The notes beneath the pieces are model-generated. The model saw nothing but the letters and a program-made list of their open reading frames with translations, ran no database searches and was not told the DNA's origin. DNA of 64,000 nucleotides, taken from Viridibacterium sediminicola (lineage in GTDB: Bacteria > Pseudomonadota > Gammaproteobacteria > Burkholderiales > Rhodocyclaceae). The stretch is from contig NZ_JBDIVE010000008.1 in the NCBI RefSeq assembly GCF_039631295.1, positions 155,688-219,687 of the forward strand. The letters are read 5' to 3'. The translations under genes and the position numbers were made by a program. The stretch's first letter is position 1. Each line of letters opens with the position of its first letter. Below, in pieces: positions 7,835-18,502 of this stretch.

Positions 7835-9736
7835 ATGAGCGAAAGCATCCAGAAAAAGTTATTGCGCGTCCGTCCGCCGCGTGTGCGGATCACTTACGAC
7901 GTGGAGAGCGCCGGCAGCATCGAAAAGCGCGAGCTGCCCTTCATCGTCGGCATCTTTGCCGAGCTCAGTGGCGACGCCGATGCGGCGGGCGCCTTCAAGA
8001 CGCGGCAGATGCTCGACATTGACCGCGACAACTTCGATGCCGTGCTGCGCGCCTGTGCGCCACGCGTTTCGCTCGCCGAGGTGGCCGACCTCATCAGCGG
8101 TGGCGGGGCGATGCTGCAGGGCGCGCTCAGCTTCAGCTCCCTGGCCGACTTTGAACCGCTCAGCATCGTCCGCCAGCTGGATGTCCTGAACCGCGTATTC
8201 GTGCAGCGCACTGCGCTGCGCAGCCTGCAAGCGCATGCGGACGCCGATGAGCGCTGCGCACAGCAACTCAGCGCGATCTTCAGCGCAGCGCCGGATGGGC
8301 GGGATCGTGCCGTGCAGGCGCTTGCCAGCGAGTATGTCGCGGAGCACCTTGATGCCTTGCAGGCCGCGCTGACGACCTATGTCTTGCCGCTGCTGGCCGA
8401 CACGCCCGCTGCCGCGCCACAGCGCTTGCTGGATCAGGGCATTGCGCGCATCGATGCGCTGCTCAGCCAGCAGCTCTCGCTGATCATGCACGCGCCGAGC
8501 TTTCAGCGCCTGGAAGCGAGCTGGCGTGGCCTGCACCGCCTGGTCGCGCAGAGCGAAACCGGCGCCAATCTGAAGCTGCGCGTCTTCAACGCCAGCAAGC
8601 AGGCCGTGTATGAAGATCTGGAAAAGGCTGTCGAATTCGATCAGAGCCATCTCTTCAAGCTGATCTACGAGGCCGAGTTCGGCACGCTCGGCGGCGAGCC
8701 TTACAGCGTGCTGATGGCTGATTACGAAGTGGGCCGGAGTGCCGAAGACCTGAGCTTCCTGCGCAAGATGGCGGCCATCGCCGCCGCCGCCAATGCGCCC
8801 TTCATCACCGCCGCAGCGCCGGACTTGTTCGACTTGCGGCAGTTTGCCGATCTGCGCAAACCGCGCACCTTGAGCAAGATTTTCGAATCCGTCGAGCTCA
8901 GCGGCTGGCGCGATTTCCGCGACAGCGAAGATGCCCGCTACGTCGCCCTGGTGCTGCCGCGCGTGCTGATGCGCCTGCCCTATGGCCACGGCACCGAAAA
9001 GATCGCAGCAGACGGTGTGTGCTTCGAGGAAGAGCTTGGCCCTGACGCCGCACAAGGCCCCGCGCCTGAACGACTGCTGTGGGGCAATGCCGCGTATCTG
9101 CTGGTCGAGCGCATCACCCAGGCCTTCGCCACCTATGGCTGGCCTGCGGCGATCAGCGGCGTGGAGGGCGGCGGTCTGGTCGAGGGCTTGCCGTACTGGC
9201 AGATCAAAGACGATGGCGATGTCGCCGGCAGGCCGCGAACGCTGGGGCCGACCGAGCTGGATATCAGCCTGCGCCGCGAAAGGGAATTGCGCGATCTGGG
9301 CTTCATCGCCCTGTGTCATCGCAAGGGCGAGGGCAGCGCCGCTTTCCTCGGCACGCACAGCAGCCAGCAGGCACGCAAAAACTTGAGCGACGGCGCCAAT
9401 GCCGATGCCGCCATGGCCTGCAGCCTGCCCTACATGCTGGTCTCCACGCGCATCGCGCATTACGTCAAAGTCATGATCCGCGACAAGATTGGCAGCTTTC
9501 TCACGCGCGCCAATGTCGAGCAATTTCTCAACGCCTGGGTCGCGCAATACGTCTTGCTCGATGAAGACGCCCCGGCGGAAGTCAAAGCCGCTTTTCCCCT
9601 GCGCTTTGCTCAGATCAGTGTTGAAGAAGTACCCGGCGCACCCGGCAGCTACAAGAGCAATATCTTCATCAAGCCCCACTTCCAGCTCGGTGCGCTGGCC
9701 AGCTCGATCCACATCGTCGCTGATCTGCCGGCCTGA
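7835..9736 (+). CDS. natural TssB-TssC fusion, type VI secretion contractile sheath
   Basis: TssB and TssC are normally two proteins that form the contractile sheath around the Hcp tube. Here one 633-residue frame holds both. Residues 1-135 match TssB: QKKLLRVRPPRVRITYDVE, LPFIVGIFAELSG, IDRDNFDAV and LADFEPLSIVRQL. After a linker (about 135-165), residues 165-633 match TssC: FQRLEASWRGLHRLV, KLRVFNASK, FGTLGGEPYSVLMADYEV, PRVLMRLPYG and the C-terminal IFIKPHFQLGALASSIHIVADLP. No frame change or stop separates them. I prefer the ATG at 7835 because TssB proteins start this way; an ATG 12 bases upstream is in frame. hcp follows after 33 bp. No tssA, E, F, G, H, J, K, L, M, vgrG or clpV is present in the window. 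Confidence 0.88.
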   Translation: MSESIQKKLLRVRPPRVRITYDVESAGSIEKRELPFIVGIFAELSGDADAAGAFKTRQMLDIDRDNFDAVLRACAPRVSLAEVADLISGGGAMLQGALSFSSLADFEPLSIVRQLDVLNRVFVQRTALRSLQAHADADERCAQQLSAIFSAAPDGRDRAVQALASEYVAEHLDALQAALTTYVLPLLADTPAAAPQRLLDQGIARIDALLSQQLSLIMHAPSFQRLEASWRGLHRLVAQSETGANLKLRVFNASKQAVYEDLEKAVEFDQSHLFKLIYEAEFGTLGGEPYSVLMADYEVGRSAEDLSFLRKMAAIAAAANAPFITAAAPDLFDLRQFADLRKPRTLSKIFESVELSGWRDFRDSEDARYVALVLPRVLMRLPYGHGTEKIAADGVCFEEELGPDAAQGPAPERLLWGNAAYLLVERITQAFATYGWPAAISGVEGGGLVEGLPYWQIKDDGDVAGRPRTLGPTELDISLRRERELRDLGFIALCHRKGEGSAAFLGTHSSQQARKNLSDGANADAAMACSLPYMLVSTRIAHYVKVMIRDKIGSFLTRANVEQFLNAWVAQYVLLDEDAPAEVKAAFPLRFAQISVEEVPGAPGSYKSNIFIKPHFQLGALASSIHIVADLPA

Positions 9737-9769
9737 GCCGGCCGCCAGCGCTTTTACACGGAGTCCAAG

Positions 9770-10330
9770 ATGGACCTGATCCTCCTCCAGCCCGGCGACA
9801 GCAGCCTGCTAGGCACAGCGCCTATCGCTGCGGACAGCCATTTGACCACCGACCAGGCCTGGCGCACCCAGCTCCCCGAGCTTGGCCCCTGCATTGAACT
9901 GATCTCGCTGCATCAAGGCATGAAGCAGCAAATGACGACTGATATCAGCAACAGCGCCCGCAGCTCTGGACGCCCCGTTGTGACCGAATTCACCTGCGTG
10001 AAATACGTCGATCAAAGCTCGGTGAAGCTCTACGACCACTGCCTGCGCGCCCAGCCGCTGGGGCAGGGCGCCGAGCAGCCAAGCCGCATCTACATCTGCC
10101 GCAACACGGGGGATGCCATCGCCACCATCATGAGCTTCGCCCTGCGCGACGCCATCATCAGCGAAATCCAGCTGCAATCGCACCCCGACGACATGCCGAC
10201 CGAGCAATTCAAGCTTAATTTCACGGAAATCCTGTGGGCCTACCACACGCAATCCGCCCGCGAGCCGGGCACCAGCCAGCACGCGGGCTGGAGCCTGATG
10301 CGCAATCGGCCGATTACGGCGTTCAGTTGA
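9770..10330 (+). CDS. Hcp-family tube protein (TssD)
   Basis: Hcp hexamers stack into the inner tube that the type VI sheath expels. The 186-residue protein shows the family pattern from about residue 40: IELISLHQGMKQQMT, the NSARSSGRP turn, FTCVKYVDQSSVKLYDHCLR, and a C-terminal LNFTEILWAYHTQ strand before a final GWSLMRNR motif. It is a little longer than typical Hcp (about 160-172) because of an N-terminal extension. The gene follows the sheath fusion in the same orientation with a GGAG-type site upstream, so the two form a sheath-tube module. Confidence 0.85.
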   Translation: MDLILLQPGDSSLLGTAPIAADSHLTTDQAWRTQLPELGPCIELISLHQGMKQQMTTDISNSARSSGRPVVTEFTCVKYVDQSSVKLYDHCLRAQPLGQGAEQPSRIYICRNTGDAIATIMSFALRDAIISEIQLQSHPDDMPTEQFKLNFTEILWAYHTQSAREPGTSQHAGWSLMRNRPITAFS

Positions 10331-10405
10331 AGCTGACCCGGCATTGACGTTAGCGAATGGCGTGGTGTGATGACTGTTTCGACCCTGTACCGATAGGGCT
10401 TGATG

Positions 10406-11557
10406 CTATTTGAGTAATTGGATCTGGTAGCGGGTGCTGCGGCCCCCGCCGGGGAGTTTGACGAGGCAGCCGCGCGTGACGAGGTCTGCAAGGTGGCGGG
10501 TGGCGGTGGCCTTGGAGACCTTGGCGACGGCTTGATACTGGGCGGCGCTGATGCCTTGCTCGAAACCACCACGGTCGGGCTGGTCGCCATCGAGCAGGCG
10601 GTTGAGCACTTTGACCTGCTCGGGGCTGAGCCCTTGGGCGCGGTGCTGCAGCCAGAAACGGCTTTTGCCCAGTACGCGGTCGATCTGCGTCGAGGCGCTC
10701 TGGATGGCAGCCAGCAGGGTGCCGAGAAACCAGCTGAGCCACGGAGTGAGGTCCAACGGCTCAGCGCTGGCGCGCATCTTCTGTGCGGCTTCGAGCTGGG
10801 CGTAGTAGGCCTTGCGCTCGGCGAGGATGGCCGCGGACATGGCGTAGAAACGAATGCTCTGCTGCTCGCCTTGAGCAAGTGCAAGGTCGGTGAGCGCCCG
10901 AGTGAGGCGGCCGTTGCCGTCGTCGAAGGGGTGGAGCGTGACAAACCAGAAGTGAGCGATGGCGGCGCGCAAGAGCGGGTCGAGCGTGGCGTTTGTCCGG
11001 CTGGTGTTGAACCAGGTGAGAAATTCGGCGATACGCGCTTCAAGGCCTTCACGCGGCGGAGCCTCGAAGTGCACGGTGGGGCGGTCGATGCGGCCGGAGA
11101 CGACCTGCATGGCGTTCAGCCCGCGCCAGTCGCCGATGCGGATCTTGCGACCGAGAAAGCCATCGTCGCCTGCGAAGAGCCAGGCGTGCCACTGCAGCAG
11201 GCGCGCTTCGCTGAGCGGCGTATCAAGCTCGGTGGTGGCATCCCACATGATTTGGGCAAGGCCTTCGCTGCGCGCTTCGGGCGGGGATGCGTTTCCGTCG
11301 GGTAGGCCAAGGCGGCGAGCGATGCTGGAACGCACAGAGCCAACATTGAGGGTTTCGCCCTCGATGGCGCTGGAATTGACGATGTTCTGCAGCAGGGCAT
11401 CGAGTGTGAATTCGGTGCGCAGCGCGGGCTCTGAGCCTTGAGTACGGCCGAGCAGGGCGCCCTGGGCGAGCGTGACCTGACGCAGCAAGGGCGCTAGGGT
11501 GTCCGCTTGCCAGGTAACCTGCGGCCAGTTGGGGTGTTGCCAGATCCAGCGGGGCAT
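10406..11557 (-). CDS. Fic/DOC family protein with N-terminal DUF4172 and C-terminal winged helix
   Basis: Fic enzymes transfer AMP or related groups to target proteins. The 383-residue protein has a DUF4172 domain (about 1-85), an inhibitory alpha-helix motif SSAIEGE (62-68), the Fic core with a complete catalytic motif HPFDDGNGR (209-217), and a C-terminal winged-helix region (about 315-383, QAVAKVSKATATRHLADLV). The intact active-site histidine and inhibitory glutamate predict an active, self-inhibited enzyme. A palindrome with a third half-site lies just upstream, consistent with autoregulation through the C-terminal domain. It is the last leftward gene of the defence island and converges with hcp. 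Confidence 0.9.
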   Translation of the reverse strand: MPRWIWQHPNWPQVTWQADTLAPLLRQVTLAQGALLGRTQGSEPALRTEFTLDALLQNIVNSSAIEGETLNVGSVRSSIARRLGLPDGNASPPEARSEGLAQIMWDATTELDTPLSEARLLQWHAWLFAGDDGFLGRKIRIGDWRGLNAMQVVSGRIDRPTVHFEAPPREGLEARIAEFLTWFNTSRTNATLDPLLRAAIAHFWFVTLHPFDDGNGRLTRALTDLALAQGEQQSIRFYAMSAAILAERKAYYAQLEAAQKMRASAEPLDLTPWLSWFLGTLLAAIQSASTQIDRVLGKSRFWLQHRAQGLSPEQVKVLNRLLDGDQPDRGGFEQGISAAQYQAVAKVSKATATRHLADLVTRGCLVKLPGGGRSTRYQIQLLK

Positions 11558-11580
11558 CAGAGCGCGGCTCGAAAATGGAG

Positions 11581-11652
11581 TGAGCCGAATTTTATCATTA
11601 TTCGGCTCATGATTTGATTTGATTGTGCTGGTGTTTCAGCTCGATTCGGCTC
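11581..11652 (-). promoter_or_regulatory. operator region upstream of fic: palindrome plus third half-site
   Basis: TGAGCCGAAT (11581-11590) and ATTCGGCTCA (11600-11609) form a perfect 10-bp inverted repeat with a 9-base AT-only-plus-one-C centre. A further ATTCGGCTC lies at 11644-11652, 44 bases (about four helical turns) from the right arm. The palindrome centre reads AATGATAAA on the leftward strand and could hold the -10 element. It sits 24 bases before the fic start, a typical position for an autorepressor site. Confidence 0.6.
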
Positions 11653-11698
11653 GGGCGGTGGTAGTCCAGAGGGCTTGGGTTTTCCTCTGTTCCGTAGA

Positions 11699-14234
<2,536 letters not shown>

Positions 14235-14242
<8 letters not shown>

Positions 14243-15839
14243 CAGCCTCGCCCATCGGACGGATCAACGATTCAATGAAAGCTTGCTCGTCATCCGAGAT
14301 GTCGTACTTTGCGTAGAGCATTTCATCCGTCCACTTACGGTCCCATGCTTGCATCGGAACCCATTTATATGTCGAGTGAGTAGCATCCTGAGTGATCTTT
14401 CGGAGGGAAACTAAAAACCGAAAGAATCGAGTTTTGTAATAGGACTGAAGGCTCTCCACCTCTTCGCTTGAGGATACGTAGAAGAATAGGAACGATTGCG
14501 TACACACCGACGGTGAAGGCGCAATTTGCGATGGGCCTAGGACAAGATCAACCCCGCTTCGCTCTCTTTCTCGGCCAGAACCAACCTTTGGTACAAGCAA
14601 CTTCCAAGTGTCAATCAGGTGTTCGCTTTTTGTTACCTCTGTCCGTGCGATATAGCCCACGGAGCGCTTCATCGTACGAATGTAGTAAAGCGGCAAGTCG
14701 CCTTCACGTTCCTTCTTATGGAAGCCGTCAAAGTTTGACGTCCAACCAAACTCTTTGTCGCGTGCAAGGATCGTGTTGATGGACGTTTCGTTGTGGGCCA
14801 GAACTTTGCGTAGGATGTTTAAAGCTCGGGTATCGCGAACCAATACGTCAAACTCGTTGAGTGCTCGACTCGTAGGGCCGTAAACGTCGCCAGACCGAAC
14901 ATTTGAAAAGTCGCACGGTCCGCTATGTGCCGCCTCCCACAGGAAATAACATATGCCCCCATTGATCCCCACTGAGGGAAAAACGTCCGCAGCATTGGGA
15001 TAGTCGACGAGATTGCGAATACGTGTGTCGCTGAGCATAGTCTCGCGGAACTCACTCAACCCAAGCCCGCCAGCCATCCAACGTGACGGAATAATCATCG
15101 CCAGATAGCGCGGTTCAAGCTTCTTGGCTTGTTCCACAAAATGATGATAGATGGGAATGTCGCGACTTCCCCCATCGCTTTTCAATTGGTACGGCGGGTT
15201 CCCAATGATCACGTCGAACTGCATGTTTTCTCCAAACAACTCGGCAATACGAGTCGTGATGTTGTCAGTGTGAATGAAGGCATAGGCGTGGGTTTCCATA
15301 CCTTCGCCACGGTCGTAAGTCGCCTGGTTCGCATTGCAATACTCACATTTGCCTTTGTCCCATGTGTGCTCCAAGCGCTCAAACCAAATGTTGCCGGCCT
15401 CACTTGAGAACCCCTTGGCAATCGAATGCGGCCCGTCAGCATGCTTGGAGCAGTACACGCTACGCCGCGCCAGCAGGCTGGTTAGCTGGGTGATGCCGAT
15501 GCCGAAGACCTGGCGGGTGAGGATGTGATTGACGCGGGTTGCGAGGTCCGGCATTTCGCCGGCCAGTCCTTCGGTGAGGCGGCGGGTGATCTCGCGCAGG
15601 AAAACTCCGGACTTGGTGCAGGGATCGAGAAAGCGCACGCTGCTGTCGGCCCACAGATTGGCGCCATCGTGACTTTCGGCCCATGCGGCGGCCAGGGTGT
15701 CGAGCATGCGATTGGCGAACTCGGGCGGGGTGAACACCTCGTCGTTGGAGAGGTTGGCAATGCAGGTGAGCACGTCCGGGTTGCGGCCTCTTAGTGTGAA
15801 ACTGGCTTGCTCGATCAACGCGTCCGGTGCAACACTCAT
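14235..15839 (-). CDS. Eco57I-type adenine DNA methylase with embedded cysteine motif
   Basis: The 534-residue protein has N6-adenine methylase motifs: the SAM-binding motif in a DPCTKSGVF form (72-80) and the catalytic NPPY (214-217, IIGNPPYQLK). Between them are VYCSKH and KCEYCNAN, which could form a zinc knuckle. The C-terminal half (from about 320) has no motif I recognise and probably holds the target-recognition region. I chose the ATG at 15839, which overlaps the stop of the upstream methylase as ATGA; the longer frame adds unrelated sequence. Base composition falls sharply after about 15478 going left, so the C-terminal two thirds look foreign relative to the N-terminal end. Confidence 0.83.
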
Positions 15840-16477
15840 GTTTGCTTGCCCTCCTGATTGGCTAGTTCGCTTAGCGTCATGGGTGGCCAGGTCTTGGCTG
15901 GTGTGAAAATCTCGTGCTTGCCGAGGCTGGCAAAGAGTGAGCCTTCTGCGCTGAAGGCTGATGAACCAGTCAGCACATCCAAGCGGAAGTCGCGCCGCTG
16001 AAACTTGCCCTTGCCGAGATAGCCCCATTCGGCAAAGGTGATGGGTTTCTTGTCTTGCTCAAGCATAGTGAGTGCATCGCCGTGAACGAGATTGAGTGAA
16101 AGTACGTGGGATGCTGCCCGATAGAGGTCGTCGCCTTCATCAAGATTCAGGTAGCCAGCCAGAATTTCCAGCATGTTGGTGCGGCACTCAACGATGTTGT
16201 CAGGCAGTAACTCGATGCCGTAGATGCACATGAGCGCGAGCAGCGCGTAATGACGCCGTTCGAAATCGGACTTGCCGTATTTGATCTCCACGGCGGCAAG
16301 CTTGCGCTGCAGGATGCGCACGATGAAGTTGCCGCTACCGCAAGCCGGCTCAAGAAAGCGGGCGTCGATTCGTTCTGATTCGTCCTTCACCAGATCGAGC
16401 ATGGCATCAACCATCCATGCTGGGGTGAAGACCTCGCCATGGTCTGCGACGCGTTGTTTTGATTTGACTAAGCTCAT
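15836..16477 (-). CDS. N6-adenine DNA methylase-like protein, SAM-binding half only
   Basis: This 213-residue protein carries HGEVFTPAWMVDAMLDLV and a canonical motif I, EPACGSGNF (43-51), followed by FERRHYALLALMCIYGIELL. It ends before any NPPY catalytic motif, so it is either a truncated methylase or a SAM-binding partner of the following complete methylase. The start (ATG) overlaps the previous stop as ATGA, and its own stop overlaps the next ATG the same way. Both overlaps favour a maintained, coupled gene rather than debris. Confidence 0.75.
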   Translation of the reverse strand: MSLVKSKQRVADHGEVFTPAWMVDAMLDLVKDESERIDARFLEPACGSGNFIVRILQRKLAAVEIKYGKSDFERRHYALLALMCIYGIELLPDNIVECRTNMLEILAGYLNLDEGDDLYRAASHVLSLNLVHGDALTMLEQDKKPITFAEWGYLGKGKFQRRDFRLDVLTGSSAFSAEGSLFASLGKHEIFTPAKTWPPMTLSELANQEGKQT

Positions 16478-16659
16478 GGGGTAGATCGGTCCGAATCTGG
16501 ATTGTGTTTAATGAGCGATAGCAGCGCTGGATGGATAAACAATTTTTCTCGTCCCGCCTTCTCTTCTCGCAGTATGCCAATGTTGCACAGTTTATTGCGG
16601 TGCGCAGAGGCGGTCTGGCGGTGCGCTAGCCCGGCATCTACGAGCTTGCCGATGCTCAT
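16474..16659 (-). CDS. 61-residue Fic-type C-terminal helix-turn-helix fragment
   Basis: The 61 residues match the very C-terminal helix-turn-helix segment of Fic-family proteins: LVDAGLAHRQTASAHRNKLCNIG then LREEKAGREKLFIHPALLSL. The Fic core is absent. It resembles the C-terminus of the gene at 17702-18133 at both protein and DNA level, so the two derive from one ancestral sequence. It is fused into the operon by ATGA overlaps on both sides (with DUF1016 upstream and the methylase downstream). It could be a small DNA-binding regulator or a remnant that happens to remain open. Confidence 0.55.
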   Translation of the reverse strand: MSIGKLVDAGLAHRQTASAHRNKLCNIGILREEKAGREKLFIHPALLSLIKHNPDSDRSTP

Positions 16660-17699
16660 GACTCGCTTCCTTCGTCTTGCGCTGGCCAGTCGAGGATATG
16701 GCGGCGTTCAAGCTCGGCTTGCAGTTCTTCTTCGCTGGGCAGGACGAGGCGATAGCGGGAGGCGAAGAGTTGCTGGCTCTCGCTGAGCACGGAGTAGCGG
16801 ACGAGGGTTTCGTCTTTGTCGGCGCAGAGGATGATGCCGAGCGTGGGGTTGTCACCCTCGCCGCGCTTGAGGTCGTCAAACATGCGCACGTACATGTCCA
16901 TCTGGCCGATGTCACCGTGGCTGAGTTTTTTCGTCTTCAGGTCGATGAGGACGAAGCATTTGAGCAGGTAGTTGTAGAAAACGAGGTCGACGTAGAAGTG
17001 GCTGCTCTCGGTGCTGATGCGGTATTGGCGGCCGACGAAGGAGAAGCCTTTGCCGAGTTCCATGAGGAAGTCGCGCAGCCGGGTGACGAGAGCGCCTTCG
17101 AGCTGGCGCTCGCTGGGTGTGTGAGCTTCCGGTAGGTCGAGGAATTCGAGGATGTAGGGGTCTTTGAGGAGTTGGTGGGGCGTGGGTCCGGACTTGGGGG
17201 GCCGGCCGGCCGGGGCGCTGGGCGCTGGGTCCGCGAGCAGTCGTTGGTAGCTGCAGGTTTCGATGGCGCGCTCCAGCATGCGGGAGCTCCATTGCTGGCG
17301 GGCGCATTCTTCGATGTAGTAGGCGCGGGCCTGCGGGTGGTCGACGCGCATGACGAGGCGCCAGTGCGTCCAGCTCAATTCGCTACGCAGTGCGTAGCCT
17401 TTTCCGGCTTCGGGAAAAGTTAGATAAAACTGTCTGAAATTCTTGAGATTGGCAACCGAAAGACCCTTGCCGAATTCTTCGCCCAGCGCGCGGGCGAGGT
17501 TGCGGATGAGTTGGCTACCGTATTCGGCGCGTGCGGCGCCGCCTTGCTCTTCTTCGACAATGCGTCTCCCGATACGCCAGTAGGCGTCCACCATGGCGGT
17601 ATTGGCGGCGGCATAGGCGGTGCTGCGCGCTTCGCGCAGGATGCTGCGAACCTCGTCGAAAAAGCCGGAAGGCGCCGCTGGCGGTGTTGTCTTGGGCAT
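16656..17699 (-). CDS. DUF1016 (YhcG-type) PD-(D/E)XK nuclease family protein
   Basis: YhcG/DUF1016 proteins are predicted nucleases frequently encoded beside restriction-modification genes. The 347 residues contain the N-terminal DUF1016_N domain (about 10-160: YWRIGRRIVEEEQGG, LSVANLKNFRQFYLTFP, LSWTHWRLVMRV). The C-terminal nuclease-like domain follows (about 195-335: GKGFSFVGRQYRIS, FYVDLVFYN, FVLIDLKTKKLSHGDIGQMDMYV). The Asp, Asp and Leu-Lys pattern FYVDLVFYN...FVLIDLK fits a PD-(D/E)XK centre. I chose the ATG at 17699 with AGGAGAGAG upstream; a TTG two codons earlier is possible. Its stop overlaps the small downstream gene as ATGA. Confidence 0.9.
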   Translation of the reverse strand: MPKTTPPAAPSGFFDEVRSILREARSTAYAAANTAMVDAYWRIGRRIVEEEQGGAARAEYGSQLIRNLARALGEEFGKGLSVANLKNFRQFYLTFPEAGKGYALRSELSWTHWRLVMRVDHPQARAYYIEECARQQWSSRMLERAIETCSYQRLLADPAPSAPAGRPPKSGPTPHQLLKDPYILEFLDLPEAHTPSERQLEGALVTRLRDFLMELGKGFSFVGRQYRISTESSHFYVDLVFYNYLLKCFVLIDLKTKKLSHGDIGQMDMYVRMFDDLKRGEGDNPTLGIILCADKDETLVRYSVLSESQQLFASRYRLVLPSEEELQAELERRHILDWPAQDEGSES

Positions 17700-17701
17700 G
17701 G

Positions 17702-18133
17702 TCAAGCTCTCTCCTGTGGGGCTAGCTTGCTGGTGTTGCGCTCGAGTCGGTGCAAACGTGTTGTGGGGCTTTGACGAGGTTCATACGGCCTGGCTCGAAT
17801 CGATGAGGCGCTGTGGCAGGGGCGAATGAATAGCTTTTCCAGGCCCGCTTTTTCCTCGCGCAGTGTGCCAATGTTGCACAGTTTCTTGATGTGTGTGGAA
17901 GCGGTTCGCTGCTGCGCGGGCCCTGCATCAACCAGGTCGCCGATGCGGCAAGAAAGCTGCTCGAAAATGAGTTCGACGAGTTCCCGGCTGTAGATCTGCC
18001 GGGCGTTGCGGCGCATCGTTTCGGCGGTGTCTTGCATCAGGCTACGGATGGCAAGTGCTTCGAGCGCTACCGGAGGCTGGGCCATGGGTGCGTGGCGGGA
18101 CTTGCTCGGCTCAAAGACGATAGACGCGGCCAT
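17702..18133 (-). CDS. truncated Fic-family protein retaining only the C-terminal regulatory region
   Basis: The 143-residue frame aligns with the C-terminal part of Fic proteins. Residues 25-105 carry AIRSLMQDTAETMRRN, IYSRELVELIFEQ, and the helix-turn-helix DLVDAGPAQQRTASTHIKKL followed by LREEKAGLEKLF. The catalytic Fic core is missing and the first 24 residues are unrelated. The remaining C-terminus (Arg/Ser-rich) also differs from family members. An inverted/direct repeat of TCGACA lies just upstream, which suggests it may act as an autoregulator of the operon rather than being dead. The stop lies 2 bases before the DUF1016 ATG. A decayed gene is the alternative. Confidence 0.55.
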   Translation of the reverse strand: MAASIVFEPSKSRHAPMAQPPVALEALAIRSLMQDTAETMRRNARQIYSRELVELIFEQLSCRIGDLVDAGPAQQRTASTHIKKLCNIGTLREEKAGLEKLFIRPCHSASSIRARPYEPRQSPTTRLHRLERNTSKLAPQERA

Positions 18134-18155
18134 CAGTCGAAAAATCTCCGCCAGA

Positions 18156-18191
18156 TCGACATGTTTTCAGAAGGTGTCGAGCGTATCGACA
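18156..18191 (-). promoter_or_regulatory. three TCGACA half-sites upstream of the defence operon
   Basis: TGTCGA (18175-18180) and TCGACA (18186-18191) form a palindrome with a 5-base spacer. A further TCGACA lies at 18156-18161, in inverted orientation to the middle one. The array is 23-58 bases upstream of the first leftward gene of the operon, where a repressor would be expected. The stretch 18134-18360 between it and tRNA-Leu otherwise holds no gene I can support. Confidence 0.45.
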
Positions 18192-18360
18192 TATTGAATC
18201 GATGTGTTGAGGAATCTAGGGCGTGTTCAACCTATGCGCTTGGCTGGCGCCGAGGCTTGGTGGAGGAGTCTGCGCGCAATGCGCGCGCGAAGGCTGTCCG
18301 GGGGTTTTGGGCTTGGCTTTGTGGTCGGCATGCCGATCTCTAGCTAAGTCTTTGTTTTGC

Positions 18361-18447
18361 TGGTGCCCGGGACGGGGGTCGAACCCGTACAGCGTTGCCG
18401 CCGAGGGATTTTAAGTCCCTTGTGTCTACCAATTTCACCACCCGGGC
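18361..18447 (-). tRNA. tRNA-Leu (anticodon TAA)
   Basis: 87 bases with encoded CCA on the minus strand. Acceptor GCCCGGG pairs with CCCGGGC; the anticodon loop is CTTAAAA with TAA; a class II variable arm and a GGTTCGACCCC T-arm are present. It forms the right border of the accessory block. Confidence 0.95.
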
Positions 18448-18502
18448 GAGGGGGCTGGGGAGCCCGCTATTATTACCCGGAGTGGTGTCGAAAGCGAGTG
18501 CT

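Noticed and set aside
18134..18360. Possible gene between the defence operon and tRNA-Leu
   Set aside because: Open frames there are short, lack ribosome sites and resemble no family; only the TCGACA array stands out.
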